Shown here piece by piece: positions 10,034 through 19,396 of a stretch of DNA of 64,000 bases (the first letter of the stretch is position 1; the number at the start of each line of letters is the position of its first letter). The notes under the pieces are model-generated. The model ran no database searches. It saw only the letters and a program-made list of their open reading frames with translations, and was not told where the DNA came from. Location: the NCBI GenBank assembly GCA_040507005.1, contig JBEVVS010000020.1, positions 6,670-70,669 on the forward strand, read 5' to 3'. Both the position numbers and the translations under genes were made by a program. The stretch comes from Thiodiazotropha sp040507005 (GTDB taxonomy: Bacteria; Pseudomonadota; Gammaproteobacteria; Chromatiales; Chromatiaceae).

Positions 10034-11254
10034 TCACTGCTGCTGCGTCACCCCTTCCCGCTTGATCTCCGGCAAGCCGAAGGAAAGCAAGGCCGCCGCC
10101 AAAACGAACCCGGCCGACCACCAGAGACACCCGGTCAGCCCATGGAGCTGATAGATCAGCCCCGAGAGTACGGTACCCAGCAAGCGTCCACCGGCGTTGG
10201 CCATATAATAGAAGCCCACATTCATGGCCACCTTCTCATGATCGGAGTAGGCCAGGATGAGGTAGGAGTGGACCGCGGAGTTGACGGCGAAGACCACGCC
10301 GAACAGGATCAGGCCGATCACCAGTACCCTGTCGGCGGGCCAACCCATTTGCAATCCCAGCGCGATGGCAATCGGGAACAGGGCCAGCAGGAATGCCCAG
10401 AGCCTCGCCGTGCCCCCGCCCGGCCCCTGACCGTGATGGCTGCGCCGGACCAGCCTGGGGACGCTTGCCTGAACGATGCCGTAGCCGATGATCCAGAGCG
10501 CCAGGTAACCCCCCACCTGGGTGAATGTCCAGCCGAGCACCTGGTAGAGAAACACCGGCAGACCCACCACGAACCAGACATCCCGGGAACCGAAGAGAAA
10601 GAAGCGGGCCGCCGCCAGCCAGTTGATGGCGGAGATGTTGGAAAAGACCTGGCTGAATTTCGGCTTCGACTTCATCTTGCCCAGGCCGGTGGGCAAAAGT
10701 ATCGCGGTTAGGATCAGGACCAGCAGCAGCATTGCGGCCAGAATGGCCAAGGCCCCGCGGAAACCGACCAGTTCCAACAACGCCGCACCGATGAAGTAAC
10801 CGCCACCCTTGAGGGCATTCTTGGAGCCGGTCAACACCGCCACCCATTTGAAGAGCTTGCTTTCACTACCGTCTTTCACCATGGTCTTGACCGATGCCTT
10901 GGCCGACATCTTGTTGAGATCCTTGGCGATACCGGACAGGGCCTGGGCGAACATCACATAGGCGACCGAGAGCCAGGGGTCGGGAACGGTCAGCAGCGAT
11001 AGTGCGATCACCTGCAGCCCCATACCGATATGCATGGTCAGATTGAGCCCGATGCGCGCCCCCAGCCAGCCCCCCACCAGGTTGGTGACGATACCGAAGA
11101 ACTCGTAGAAGAGAAACAGCATCGCCACTTCGAAGGGGGAGTAACCCAGGAGATGGAAATAGAGCACCACCAACATACGAATAGCGCCATCGGTGATGGT
11201 AAAGGCCCAGTAGCCGCCGGTGACAATCAGGTAGTTGCGCAGACCCTGATCCAT
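10034..11254 (-). CDS. arsJ: Organoarsenical efflux MFS transporter ArsJ
   Basis: 406 residues, 12 predicted helices. The N-terminus RNYLIVTGGYWAFTITDGA and the central ALSGIAKDLNKMSAKAS are diagnostic of ArsJ. ArsJ exports 1-arseno-3-phosphoglycerate, the unstable product made when a dedicated GAPDH uses arsenate in place of phosphate. The start ATG (11254) overlaps the TAA of the GAPDH gene by one base (TAATG), so translation is coupled. An in-frame extension into the GAPDH gene is rejected because it lacks similarity. Confidence 0.93.
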   Translation of the reverse strand: MDQGLRNYLIVTGGYWAFTITDGAIRMLVVLYFHLLGYSPFEVAMLFLFYEFFGIVTNLVGGWLGARIGLNLTMHIGMGLQVIALSLLTVPDPWLSVAYVMFAQALSGIAKDLNKMSAKASVKTMVKDGSESKLFKWVAVLTGSKNALKGGGYFIGAALLELVGFRGALAILAAMLLLVLILTAILLPTGLGKMKSKPKFSQVFSNISAINWLAAARFFLFGSRDVWFVVGLPVFLYQVLGWTFTQVGGYLALWIIGYGIVQASVPRLVRRSHHGQGPGGGTARLWAFLLALFPIAIALGLQMGWPADRVLVIGLILFGVVFAVNSAVHSYLILAYSDHEKVAMNVGFYYMANAGGRLLGTVLSGLIYQLHGLTGCLWWSAGFVLAAALLSFGLPEIKREGVTQQQ

Positions 11255-12255
11255 TACAGCAGATCCGCCACCTTGCGTGTCAGATCCACCAGTCGATTGA
11301 CATAGCCCCATTCGTTGTCATACCAGGCGTAGATCTTGACCAGCGAGCCATCCACCACCATGGTGGACGGGGCGTCGACCACGGATGAGCGGGACTCGTT
11401 GAGATAGTCCACCGAGACCAGGGGCCGCTCCTCGTAGCCCAGAATACCCTTCAGCTCCCCTTCCGCCGCCGCCTTGAAGTAGCCGTTGATCTCCTCCGCC
11501 GTCACCTCTCTGGCGGCCTGAAACACAAAGTCGGTCAAGGAGCCGTTGAGCAGCGGCACCCGTACCGCATGACCATTGAGTTTGCCTTCCAGCTCGGGGA
11601 AGATCTTGGTGATCGCCTTCGCCGAGCCCGTGGTGGTTGGAATCAGGGACTGCCCGCAGGCGCGGGCGCGGCGCAGGTCCTTGTGTCCCTTGTCGACGAT
11701 GGTCTGGGTGTTGGTGATGTCATGGATGGTGGTCATGCAGCCCTGCAGGATACCCACCTGTTCGTGCATCACCTTGACCACCGGCGCCAGACAATTGGTG
11801 GTGCAGGATGCCGCCGTGATCAGGTGGTGCCGGTCCGCTTCGTAACGATCATCGTTGATACCGTAGACGATGTTCAACGCCCCCTCTGTGGGGGCAGCGA
11901 CGATGACCTTCTTCACCCCCTGATCGAAATAGGCCTGCAGGGAGGCCGGTTTCTTATGGTGTTTGCCGGTGGCCTCGATGACGATATCGCAGTCGGACCA
12001 GTCGCTGGCGGCAATATCCCGATTCGCACTGTAGGCCAAGCGGCTATCCCCGACAGCGATATCACTCCCATGGGCAGCGCAACTCATATCCCAGGTGCCA
12101 TGCACCGAATCGAACTGCAGCAGATGGGCCGCGCAGGTGGCATCGCCGGCGATCTCGTTGATACGCACGAAAGTCAATGAATCCTCACCCCAACCGGCGC
12201 GCAGCGCCAAGCGTCCCATGCGGCCAAAGCCGTTTATACCGATTTTCGCTTTCAA
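11254..12255 (-). CDS. Arsenic-operon glyceraldehyde-3-phosphate dehydrogenase
   Basis: 333 residues from TTG 12255, which has an AGGGG ribosome site seven bases upstream; this start gives the usual GAPDH N-terminus KAKIGINGFGRMGRLALR (Rossmann fold). The catalytic cysteine is in AASCTTNCLAP, and IKI-type C-terminal residues WYDNEWGYVNRLVDL are intact. Coupling to arsJ indicates the arsenate-detoxification paralogue: it arsenylates glyceraldehyde-3-phosphate and ArsJ expels the product. No arsR, arsC or acr3 gene lies on either side, so control is not visible. The glycolytic copy is presumably elsewhere. Confidence 0.9.
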   Translation of the reverse strand: MKAKIGINGFGRMGRLALRAGWGEDSLTFVRINEIAGDATCAAHLLQFDSVHGTWDMSCAAHGSDIAVGDSRLAYSANRDIAASDWSDCDIVIEATGKHHKKPASLQAYFDQGVKKVIVAAPTEGALNIVYGINDDRYEADRHHLITAASCTTNCLAPVVKVMHEQVGILQGCMTTIHDITNTQTIVDKGHKDLRRARACGQSLIPTTTGSAKAITKIFPELEGKLNGHAVRVPLLNGSLTDFVFQAAREVTAEEINGYFKAAAEGELKGILGYEERPLVSVDYLNESRSSVVDAPSTMVVDGSLVKIYAWYDNEWGYVNRLVDLTRKVADLL

Positions 12256-12592
12256 AAGGAGACCCCTAGGTAGCAAGTTATCGTCAGGTTTTTGTTAGGC
12301 AATATAAGCCCCGGCAGGCGGGTTCCGCAATCAGAATTCCCTCGATGCGCCGGCCGAACCATTGCCGCCCTGGCTAAGTACCACATCTATATGACAGAAA
12401 TGTGAAATCCCGGCCGGGAAGGAAGAGAAAAATAAACCGCGAATGTACGCAAATTATAAGGCGGCAATTGGACAATCATCCACCATGCAAGTCGTGGTGA
12501 TAGCGAGAGGCCGTGTTGGAATGAGGCCATATAGTCAAAGATCTTTTTGCGTAGATTTGCGGTGATTCGCGTCCATTTGCGGTTAAGCAAAA
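12256..12592. repeat. Intergenic region with divergent copy of the dispersed palindromic repeat
   Basis: No gene is supported here. Bases 12436-12453 (CCGCGAATGTACGCAAAT) and 12548-12583 (ending GTCCATTTGCGG) are diverged, oppositely oriented copies of the repeat seen intact at 18077, 42946, 58717 and 58914. The segment between is about 100 bases of unique sequence. A 67-codon reading frame here merely translates the repeat. Confidence 0.6.
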
Positions 12593-12620
12593 TAAATAAG
12601 GCGGCCCGAAGGCCGCCTCG
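12593..12620 (-). terminator. Rho-independent terminator after the PhoX-like gene
   Basis: Read on the minus strand, a perfect seven-pair stem GGCGGCC/GGCCGCC closed by a UUCG tetraloop (12600-12617) is followed by TTATTTATTTT. It lies about 50 bases beyond the stop of the PhoX-like gene. Confidence 0.85.
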
Positions 12621-12670
12621 ATAAGGGAGTTTCTTAATCCATTAAGAATTCACGTCCCTGTCAATTGCTC

Positions 12671-14041
12671 TTATCTGTCTCTTTTACGGCCATCATCCTC
12701 ACGCTCGTCGTCCTCTCCATACTCCTCCTTGCGATCTTCACGGCTGATGGCCCAGGTGCCGTCGCCGTCATCGTTAGCCGAATGCTGGATGTTGACATAG
12801 AGGGTGTTGCGGTCAACGGGGCTGAAGTAGATACCCGTACCCTCCGCGCCAGGATCGCTCAAGGAGGCAAACAGGGAGACGTAACGGGATGCACCGAACT
12901 CGTTGGTCACCTGACTGGCGAACCAGATATCGGAGGGCTTGTTGTCCTCGATCATCACCAGATCGCCGTTGGGCGCTTCGGCCAGGTTATCCACACTGTC
13001 GAAACCGGTCTGATGACCCGCGTCACCCGGCTTGCCGATCTCCTTCGGCACATTGACACCCGGCTTGACGAAGTCGGACACCATCATGCTGTTGAGGTCG
13101 ATGGCGATGACACGGCCTTCGTAGAGCTCCGAAGTGAAAACCAGGGTACCGCTCGCATCGGTCTTTGTGTCCCGCGGACCCTCAGTGATGGCCACATAGA
13201 GGGTATCGCCGATCACTTCCAGGTCCTCAGGACGCTGGTAGCTCTGACCGCCAGCGGCGCTGCCGGACTCACGGGCGGTCATTGGATCGATTGGACCAAC
13301 CCACTCACCCTGGCCCACGCCATCGGCACCGTTCACCTTGAGGGCGTAGAGGGAACCTGAAGAGAGATCACCCGCCACATCGGGGACAAACTTGTAAACA
13401 CCACCGCCACAAGGTACGGCGCCGTTGCAACCGGAGGTGCGACCCCGGTGCTCATCCACTACATAGACATTACCGTCACGGTCCAGGTCTATGCCTTCAT
13501 GGGCAAGGCGGCCCACAGCCGGACGGTCCACCACCTCTTTGGCGGTCATCAGGTCATCTTCCAGGTAGATCTCGAGCAGACGGCCACCGGTGATCTCTTC
13601 GGCGAAGAGGACAGTGCCCCAGGGAGTCCAACGGATGCCGTCGAGGGCGTCATAGCTGGAATCCTGGGCCAGAATACGGGTCTCGCCGGTCTTCAGGTCG
13701 ACCACACTGACGGTGCCACCTTCCGGTTGATTGGCCGGGTTGCGCAGTTCGTGAGTCCGGTACATGAAGCGGCCCTTCATCGGCCCGGTCTCGTTGACCG
13801 TATTCATGTCATGCCAGTCATCACGCCCGTTATCGTAGATATTCAGATTGGTCTCGTCGGAAACAACCCACTGCTTGAAGCCCTTTGGCACTTTCCAGGG
13901 AGCGGTTGCGTCCCAGTCAGCGGCATTGGCGGACTCTTCGAGAGGTTTGAAATTGTAGCTTTTAATACCACCCGCCATTGCCGAACCGGAAATTGCCACG
14001 GTTGCTGCAAGTGCGATAGTCAATACTTTACGTTGAAACAT
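12671..14041 (-). CDS. PhoX-like (DUF839) secreted phosphatase
   Basis: 456 residues with a clear Sec signal (VLTIALAATVAISGSAMA). The body follows the PhoX/DUF839 beta-propeller pattern: GTVLFAEEITGGRLLEI, LAHEGIDLDRDGNVYVVDEHRG, and QRPEDLEVIGDTLYVAITEG. In characterised PhoX enzymes such acidic residues bind Ca and Fe in a periplasmic phosphomonoesterase. The protein is shorter than canonical PhoX and uses Sec rather than a twin-arginine signal, so it may be a distinct subfamily. The C-terminus is a charged tail (EDDEREDDGRKRDR). It is monocistronic with its own terminator. Confidence 0.8.
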   Translation of the reverse strand: MFQRKVLTIALAATVAISGSAMAGGIKSYNFKPLEESANAADWDATAPWKVPKGFKQWVVSDETNLNIYDNGRDDWHDMNTVNETGPMKGRFMYRTHELRNPANQPEGGTVSVVDLKTGETRILAQDSSYDALDGIRWTPWGTVLFAEEITGGRLLEIYLEDDLMTAKEVVDRPAVGRLAHEGIDLDRDGNVYVVDEHRGRTSGCNGAVPCGGGVYKFVPDVAGDLSSGSLYALKVNGADGVGQGEWVGPIDPMTARESGSAAGGQSYQRPEDLEVIGDTLYVAITEGPRDTKTDASGTLVFTSELYEGRVIAIDLNSMMVSDFVKPGVNVPKEIGKPGDAGHQTGFDSVDNLAEAPNGDLVMIEDNKPSDIWFASQVTNEFGASRYVSLFASLSDPGAEGTGIYFSPVDRNTLYVNIQHSANDDGDGTWAISREDRKEEYGEDDEREDDGRKRDR

Positions 14042-14201
14042 TTACGATCATCCTCATCTAGTATTAGAGGGAAGCTTTGAATCAGTTTTAGACAGACATC
14101 TTATAACTGTCAGCTTCCGATTTTATGCAGCGCCTATAAAGTCCATGTTGTCGCGCCCCACTCTTCTTGAGCCGGCGTCATTTTGATGAGGGTATGTTTC
14201 A

Positions 14202-14217
14202 GTAGCACAACTGCTAC
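14202..14217. promoter_or_regulatory. Short inverted repeat upstream of molybdate transporter gene
   Basis: GTAGCA-CAAC-TGCTAC, 46 bases before the start codon. Its position suits an operator, but no known binding consensus was matched. Confidence 0.3.
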
Positions 14218-14262
14218 GATTACACTTTCGTGATGAAACTATAAGAATATGTTCGCTACTCA

Positions 14263-15396
14263 ATGACATCGAATAAAGATACAACAAAACAGATAGTTGG
14301 TGAATTCTCCGGCGCCTTTGCCGATCTCGGCACCTTCCTACCCATCGTGATTGCGGTGCTCACATTGCAACTGATCGATCCCTCCGGATTGTTTTTCGGG
14401 TTCGGCCTGTTCGCCCTTGCGGTGGCAGCGATCTATCGCCGCCCTATCCCCGTTCAACCGATGAAGGCGGTAGCCGCCGTGGTGATTGCGGACAATCTAG
14501 GTGCCGGCACCATTGCCGCCAGCGGTCTGCTGTTGGGGGTTACGGTGCTGATGCTTTCCGTCACCGGCTTTGCCTCCTATCTGGGCAAAAGGTTACCCCA
14601 GGCTGTGCTCAGCGGGATACAACTGGGTATCGGCCTGATCCTCGCATGGGCCGGGGTCAAACTGATGTTGCAGGACCCCCTTATGGGCCTGGCGGCGATG
14701 GGATTCTTACTCCTGCTGCTGCCGACCCGGTTCAAACCTTTCAGTGCCATCCTGGTCATTCTCGGCACTTCCCTATGGAGTGCCGTTGCACAACCCGAGC
14801 ATTTCCCAGAGGTTGTAGTTGGATTCTATCTGCCCCAGTGGGTCAGCATCGATTGGTCGGATGGTTGGATATCGGCTGAAACGATTCTGCTGCCCCAACT
14901 CGCCCTGACCCTGACCAATGCCATGATCGTAACCGCTGCCATTGCAAGGCATCTCTTCGACGATCAAGGCAGAACGATCACACCAAACAAACTTGGCATG
15001 AGCACGGGTGTGTTGAATCTGCTACTGGCTCCACTCGGCGCCTTTCCCATGTGCCACGGTGCAGGCGGTCTGGTGGTACAACACCGGTTCGGCGCCCGCA
15101 CCGGATTGGCGCCGGCCATTTTCGGTGTCACTTGTCTGTTGACCGGTCTCCTGTTGGGACCGAATGCGCTGCAACTGCTGCTATTGATACCCCTCGCGGC
15201 GGTTGGTGCACTGTTGGTCTTTGCCGGCATAGATCTCGCCAAGAGCAAAGAGCTGATGCAGGGATCAAGAGAGGACCTGCCAGTCATTCTCGTTACCGGT
15301 CTTGTCTGCCTGCTGTTCAATGTGGCCCTGGGATTGTTGGTGGGCATTGCGATTGAATATCTGCGTCAACGAAATAGCAGCAAGACATCGGAATAG
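14263..15396 (+). CDS. MOT1-type molybdate transporter
   Basis: 377 residues, about ten transmembrane helices. It belongs to the MFS_MOT1/SulP-like group: GEFSGAFADLGTFLPIVIA at the N-terminus, PVQPMKAVAAVVIAD near residue 70 and FPMCHGAGGLVVQHRFGARTG near 265 are the two conserved family motifs. Plant and bacterial members carry molybdate, though some are annotated as sulfate carriers. Here the many molybdenum-cofactor genes in the window support molybdate. No STAS domain is attached. Ribosome site is weak. Transcribed alone. Confidence 0.85.
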   Translation: MTSNKDTTKQIVGEFSGAFADLGTFLPIVIAVLTLQLIDPSGLFFGFGLFALAVAAIYRRPIPVQPMKAVAAVVIADNLGAGTIAASGLLLGVTVLMLSVTGFASYLGKRLPQAVLSGIQLGIGLILAWAGVKLMLQDPLMGLAAMGFLLLLLPTRFKPFSAILVILGTSLWSAVAQPEHFPEVVVGFYLPQWVSIDWSDGWISAETILLPQLALTLTNAMIVTAAIARHLFDDQGRTITPNKLGMSTGVLNLLLAPLGAFPMCHGAGGLVVQHRFGARTGLAPAIFGVTCLLTGLLLGPNALQLLLLIPLAAVGALLVFAGIDLAKSKELMQGSREDLPVILVTGLVCLLFNVALGLLVGIAIEYLRQRNSSKTSE

Positions 15397-15435
15397 GGAA
15401 ATCAGTCTTAAAAGATAGCCAAACAGGCTTGTTCC

Positions 15436-15460
15436 CGTTCCCACGCTACACGTGGGAACG
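15436..15460. repeat. GTTCCCACG palindromic repeat
   Basis: A ten-base perfect stem CGTTCCCACG/CGTGGGAACG around CTACA. A second member lies at 58879-58900. It may also act as a bidirectional stop signal between the converging transporter and DUF4399 genes. Confidence 0.75.
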
Positions 15461-15496
15461 AGTATAGAGCGAGGATTGTAACCTATTTGATTGCCA

Positions 15497-15925
15497 TCAC
15501 TTGACTGTGATAGTGATCTTGTCAGAGACGATGGGGGGATCGAAGGGGATATGATCCTTATCGCCCAGTACCAGCTGCAAGGTGTGAGAACCCTTCTCCA
15601 GATCGACTGTCACCTCTGTCTGACCACCGCCGAAATGGCGATGATTGTCATCCGAGGGAAGCGGCTTATCCATGGCCGGCATCTCGGCTACATTGATGAG
15701 CAGATGGTGGTGACCGGTCTTATTACGATCGATTCCTGCAGGTGCCACACCCATACCCCGCAAACCGAAGCGAACAGTTACAGGACCAGTTACGCTTTCA
15801 CCATTCATCGGTGAGATGATGTAGAGTTTGGCCCCATCAGGCGCCGGTGTACCCGCATTGATCTGTGGTACAAAGCACAGCATACACAACATTGTAAAAA
15901 GTAGTTTTTTGCAACGAGAGGACAT
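15497..15925 (-). CDS. DUF4399 periplasmic protein
   Basis: 142 residues from ATG 15925, which has TGGAGG five bases upstream; an upstream extension of 61 residues is not supported. A signal peptide (LLFTMLCMLCFVPQINA) precedes a DUF4399 domain: GAKLYIISPMNGESVTGPV, a GHHHLLIN motif, and LQLVLGDKDHIPFDPPIVS. Several His residues could bind metal. Function of the family is unknown. Confidence 0.82.
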   Translation of the reverse strand: MSSRCKKLLFTMLCMLCFVPQINAGTPAPDGAKLYIISPMNGESVTGPVTVRFGLRGMGVAPAGIDRNKTGHHHLLINVAEMPAMDKPLPSDDNHRHFGGGQTEVTVDLEKGSHTLQLVLGDKDHIPFDPPIVSDKITITVK

Positions 15926-16279
15926 ATGGGCCTCCAGGAGAGCTTGATTATTAGGATTGGAATATAGGGCCGCTGGATAATCGAACTGGGGAAAATCAAC
16001 GGACTCCCATGTGATGTAAGACAATTTAATTACAGCATATGTTGAGCAGCTAAAACCCTTCAATAAAGGGCATTTCGTAGAGCTAAAAAAGTTGCCCATA
16101 ACTGCCAACTAAGGTCTCGGGGCACCCTCAATCTGGCATGATTCCCCTTGCCATGCACATCGGCCGCCACTCTCCGTCCAGCACGATTCGGTGTTGTAAA
16201 TATTCCAGCAGAGTCAGTTAGTTAAGGGAGTATATTGACAGCACGCCTCCGCAAGCTTTCACTTTTCCAGTGATTACCC

Positions 16280-16331
16280 GACACCCATCCAAAGGGCTGC
16301 AAGCATGCAGTAGATTCTTAGGATGGGTGTC
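16280..16331. repeat. Inverted GACACCCATCC repeat
   Basis: GACACCCATCC (16280-16290) and its exact complement (16321-16331) bracket 30 bases just beyond the PEP-CTERM gene. A third copy stands at 17958 on the other side of that gene. Confidence 0.6.
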
Positions 16332-16361
16332 CGCTGATATAAGCCGGGTTACCTAGATAAC

Positions 16362-17582
16362 CTATGTTGTTTGACGCTTTTTCAATGCGCTAAAACCAAT
16401 GCCAGCAAAGCCGGTCAACATCAGCATCAACACACTGGGTTCAGGCACACTGACATCACCATAATTGAAGAGACGCAGTCCTCTGTCCGGCATGGTTATA
16501 CCGGCCACTGTAACAGTTGTATTGATCCAGCTGCCATCCAGCAGATAACCGGTCAACAGATCACCATCCAGTTTCAAATCCCAGCCGTGTACGTCTAACA
16601 ATCCGTTACGGTCAATGTTGATACCTGCACCGACAGCAGTGTATCCAATCTGTCCACCAAACAGTGACATGTTCGATCCGAGGCCAAGTATATCGAATAA
16701 CCAGCCATCGACGATCGAACCTAGACCGGCATCAAACTGGCCACCAAAAATCTGAATATTTGCCGGTTCGGTTGAAGCGGTTGAGGTCGCTATCGCTGAT
16801 CCCCCGTAGGCGCCACCATTTCCACCTTGTACCTGGCCGCCATAAATCCCCATCTCCAAGTCGGCGAAGGAATAGATTGCATCGCCGCCAGTGACTCCGC
16901 CATCTCCTCCGTGAATCGCGCCACCTGTCATCATCACGGATCCATAATTGGTATTGAATATGCCGAAACCGCCATTCAGATCGCCATCCCCTCCACTGAT
17001 AACACCACCTGATACTTGAAGTACAATGGGATCGTAGTCAGCATCGATACCGTAGCCACCGGTGTTTCCACCTTGACCACCGACAACCTGACCACCATTG
17101 ACAGTGACATTGTAAAGACCTGAATCTCCATTCTCGATTGCATCGCCGCCTAATGCACCACTCGTTGCACCAGTAATACTGGAATTGTCATTTATCTCCA
17201 CGTAGTGAGCACCGGATATTGCAGCCATGCCTACACCACTGGGCGTTACGCCCAATCCCTGAACTCTTGAATCATCCCTGGTGACCACAGATGAAGAGAA
17301 ATCATCTGAGCCATTCATACGGATTCCACCAACGACAGTGGCATCACCGCTCATATACACGCTACTGCCAGTAGAACCTGGGACATAAACGGCAGGATCG
17401 CTACCAGGCGTTATCACAAAACCGCCGTTTATGATGTTTAGATCTGAATTATTCTGTAATTCAACATTATCGAAAAGAAAGCCGTCTATGGTGTGCGTAC
17501 CTCCGTCGTTAAAGATTACCGTTGCGTCAAGTTGTGTCGTTAACATACCCAGACATATGATTGCGAATCCTTTAGTTTTCAT
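16362..17582 (-). CDS. Glycine-rich PEP-CTERM surface protein
   Basis: 406 residues. A signal peptide (FAIICLGMLTTQLDATVIF) leads into a repetitive beta-helix-like body with many Gly-Gly/Asn turns, such as SGGDGDLNGGFGIFN and HGGDGGVTGGDAIYS. The C-terminus is a PEP-CTERM sorting signal: VPEPS, a hydrophobic span LMLMLTGFAGIGFSAL, then KKRQTT. Such proteins are cut and surface-attached by an exosortase. The lack of cysteines and the repeated architecture suggest an adhesin or matrix protein. It is monocistronic, flanked by copies of a short repeat. Confidence 0.85.
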   Translation of the reverse strand: MKTKGFAIICLGMLTTQLDATVIFNDGGTHTIDGFLFDNVELQNNSDLNIINGGFVITPGSDPAVYVPGSTGSSVYMSGDATVVGGIRMNGSDDFSSSVVTRDDSRVQGLGVTPSGVGMAAISGAHYVEINDNSSITGATSGALGGDAIENGDSGLYNVTVNGGQVVGGQGGNTGGYGIDADYDPIVLQVSGGVISGGDGDLNGGFGIFNTNYGSVMMTGGAIHGGDGGVTGGDAIYSFADLEMGIYGGQVQGGNGGAYGGSAIATSTASTEPANIQIFGGQFDAGLGSIVDGWLFDILGLGSNMSLFGGQIGYTAVGAGINIDRNGLLDVHGWDLKLDGDLLTGYLLDGSWINTTVTVAGITMPDRGLRLFNYGDVSVPEPSVLMLMLTGFAGIGFSALKKRQTT

Positions 17583-18109
17583 CCTGATAATCTCCTATCT
17601 CTTTCCATTAGAGAAAACTCCCATCTGAATTCACGAGATCCAAAGAGAGCTAGATAAAAATGTATCCATAAAACGTGCCATAAGAATAAAACGATTATTT
17701 TTTAAGCGATTACCGCAATCGATATTTTGCTTGGGTTCAGAGTTTGTAAAATAGATCGACACATGGAATCGCCGGCCTGGAACTGTTTGCAGGCAGATCT
17801 ATCGATAACTACCGGTGGAGATCGGACGAGGTATACGTTGTCGACCATGGCTGATTCGGCCATGCCGGGATCAACACAACAACCGTCCCATGTTCGACAA
17901 AGTGACGCCGCTTTTTAATAAACGCTTTTCAATTATCCTCAAGCGGAGGTATCACCTGGACACCCATCCAAAACAAAGCAGGCATATGGCAGATTTCTCC
18001 GGTTGATACCGCCAATAAAACCAAGAAGTTAGCGCAAGGGAGCAAGAACTTTTTTTAACCCAGCACTTTTTTATTAGCGTTCATTCGCGTTCATTTGCGG
18101 ACTTGATTC
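17583..18109. other. Gene-free intergenic region with two repeat copies
   Basis: No gene is supported in these 527 bases. They hold a GGACACCCATCC repeat copy (17958-17969) and a full copy of the dispersed 26-base repeat at 18077-18102 (GCGTTCATTCGCGTTCATTT then GCGGAC). The upstream part is AT-rich and presumably holds the PEP-CTERM gene promoter. Confidence 0.6.
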
Positions 18110-19381
18110 TTATTTCTTCTTCGAACCATCAACCAGATGCTCGGCCACCAACTCGGTCAAGCTGAGCACCTCGGTATCCATCTCGTTATGCTCTATCCCC
18201 TCCTCCAGGATAATCCGGCAATTGGCGCAGGCGGTGACCATGGTGTTGACACCTGTCTCCTGTAACTGCTGTTTCTTGCGTTCGAAGACCCGCAGGCGCA
18301 AGGGTTCGGCACGCTCGTTGGCGCTCACGCCGCCACCGCCGCCGCAGCACCAATTCATCACCCCATGATCCTTCATCTCCACAAAGTTCTCCGCCACACT
18401 GTCGAGCAATTCCCTTGGCTGATTGACGACACCGCCGCGACGTACGATCTGACAGGGATCGTGCAGGGTCATGGGAGTTGTATTTTTATCTTCCAACTGC
18501 AGGCGTCCTTCAGCCTGCAACTGTTCCAGCAACTCCAGGATATGCACCACCTCGAAGGAGTATGGACGGCCGATCAGGTTCGGTCCTTCCCAACGAATGG
18601 CGGTATAGGCATGACCGCATTCGGGACTGATGACATATTTGACGCCCAACTCATCCGCGGCGATCACGACCCGATTCACCAGTTCAGCGGCCGCCTCCTT
18701 GTTGCCGATCTGGATACCGCTATTGGTGGCCTCGAAGGCATTGCTGCTGATCGTCCAGGAGATATCCGCCGCATCGAAGATACGCGCGATGCTCTCGATA
18801 TATTCCGGGAAGTTGACCACCTCCATGGAGGAGAAGAGGGCCATGTAGTCGGCGCCCTTTTTGTCCACCGGAATTTTCAACCCGCTATCCTTCTCCACAT
18901 GGGCCAGGGCGGCCTGCAGGGTCTTGAAGGTGACTCCCATGGGACTGCCGATCTTCAATGCCCGCTTGGTCGCTTCTTTCATGCCATCCGGCGCATAGCC
19001 AGCAACGGAGAAGCCCTCCCGCTGTTTGCGAATCATGTAGGTGATATCGTTACCCACCGGGCAGATCATGGAACAGCGGCCGCACAGGGTGCAGCTGTCG
19101 TAGACCAGGGTCTCCCAATCGGCGAAGTCCTGTTCGGTGACCGGCTCAGTCAAACCGAACAGCGATCCAAGCTTACCCCAGAAGGTGTGCTCCCGACGCC
19201 ACAGCTTCTTCATCGGTTCCAGTTTGTAGATCGGTGTATAACGGGGGTCATGGGTCTCGGTATAGAAGAGACAGGCCTCGGCACAGAGCCCACAGTGGAC
19301 ACAACTGGAGAAGTAGGATGAGATGCGTGAATCGATCTGTTGACGCAGCGCCGCTAATCCCTGCTCGAACTGTTCGCTCAT
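18110..19381 (-). CDS. HdrD/GlpC-like iron-sulfur protein of the formate dehydrogenase operon
   Basis: 423 residues. Two ferredoxin-type 4Fe-4S motifs, CVHCGLCAEACLF (about 27-39) and CTLCGRCSMICPV (about 96-108), are followed by a CCG (heterodisulfide-reductase type) region. The C-terminal CCG motif is complete (HDPCQ, WCCGGGG, CANC). The N-terminal one is reduced to SPECGHAY. By family, CCG domains bind a noncubane cluster and handle thiol/disulfide or quinone chemistry. It is the last gene of the operon, 15 bases after the cytochrome gene, so it probably docks on that membrane subunit and gives formate electrons a second outlet. Confidence 0.85.
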   Translation of the reverse strand: MSEQFEQGLAALRQQIDSRISSYFSSCVHCGLCAEACLFYTETHDPRYTPIYKLEPMKKLWRREHTFWGKLGSLFGLTEPVTEQDFADWETLVYDSCTLCGRCSMICPVGNDITYMIRKQREGFSVAGYAPDGMKEATKRALKIGSPMGVTFKTLQAALAHVEKDSGLKIPVDKKGADYMALFSSMEVVNFPEYIESIARIFDAADISWTISSNAFEATNSGIQIGNKEAAAELVNRVVIAADELGVKYVISPECGHAYTAIRWEGPNLIGRPYSFEVVHILELLEQLQAEGRLQLEDKNTTPMTLHDPCQIVRRGGVVNQPRELLDSVAENFVEMKDHGVMNWCCGGGGGVSANERAEPLRLRVFERKKQQLQETGVNTMVTACANCRIILEEGIEHNEMDTEVLSLTELVAEHLVDGSKKK

Positions 19382-19396
19382 GTCTCCCCCTCTCCC

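Noticed and set aside
12387..12590. 67-codon minus-strand reading frame
   Set aside because: It is a translation of the dispersed repeat (NRKWTRITANLR) with no ribosome site.
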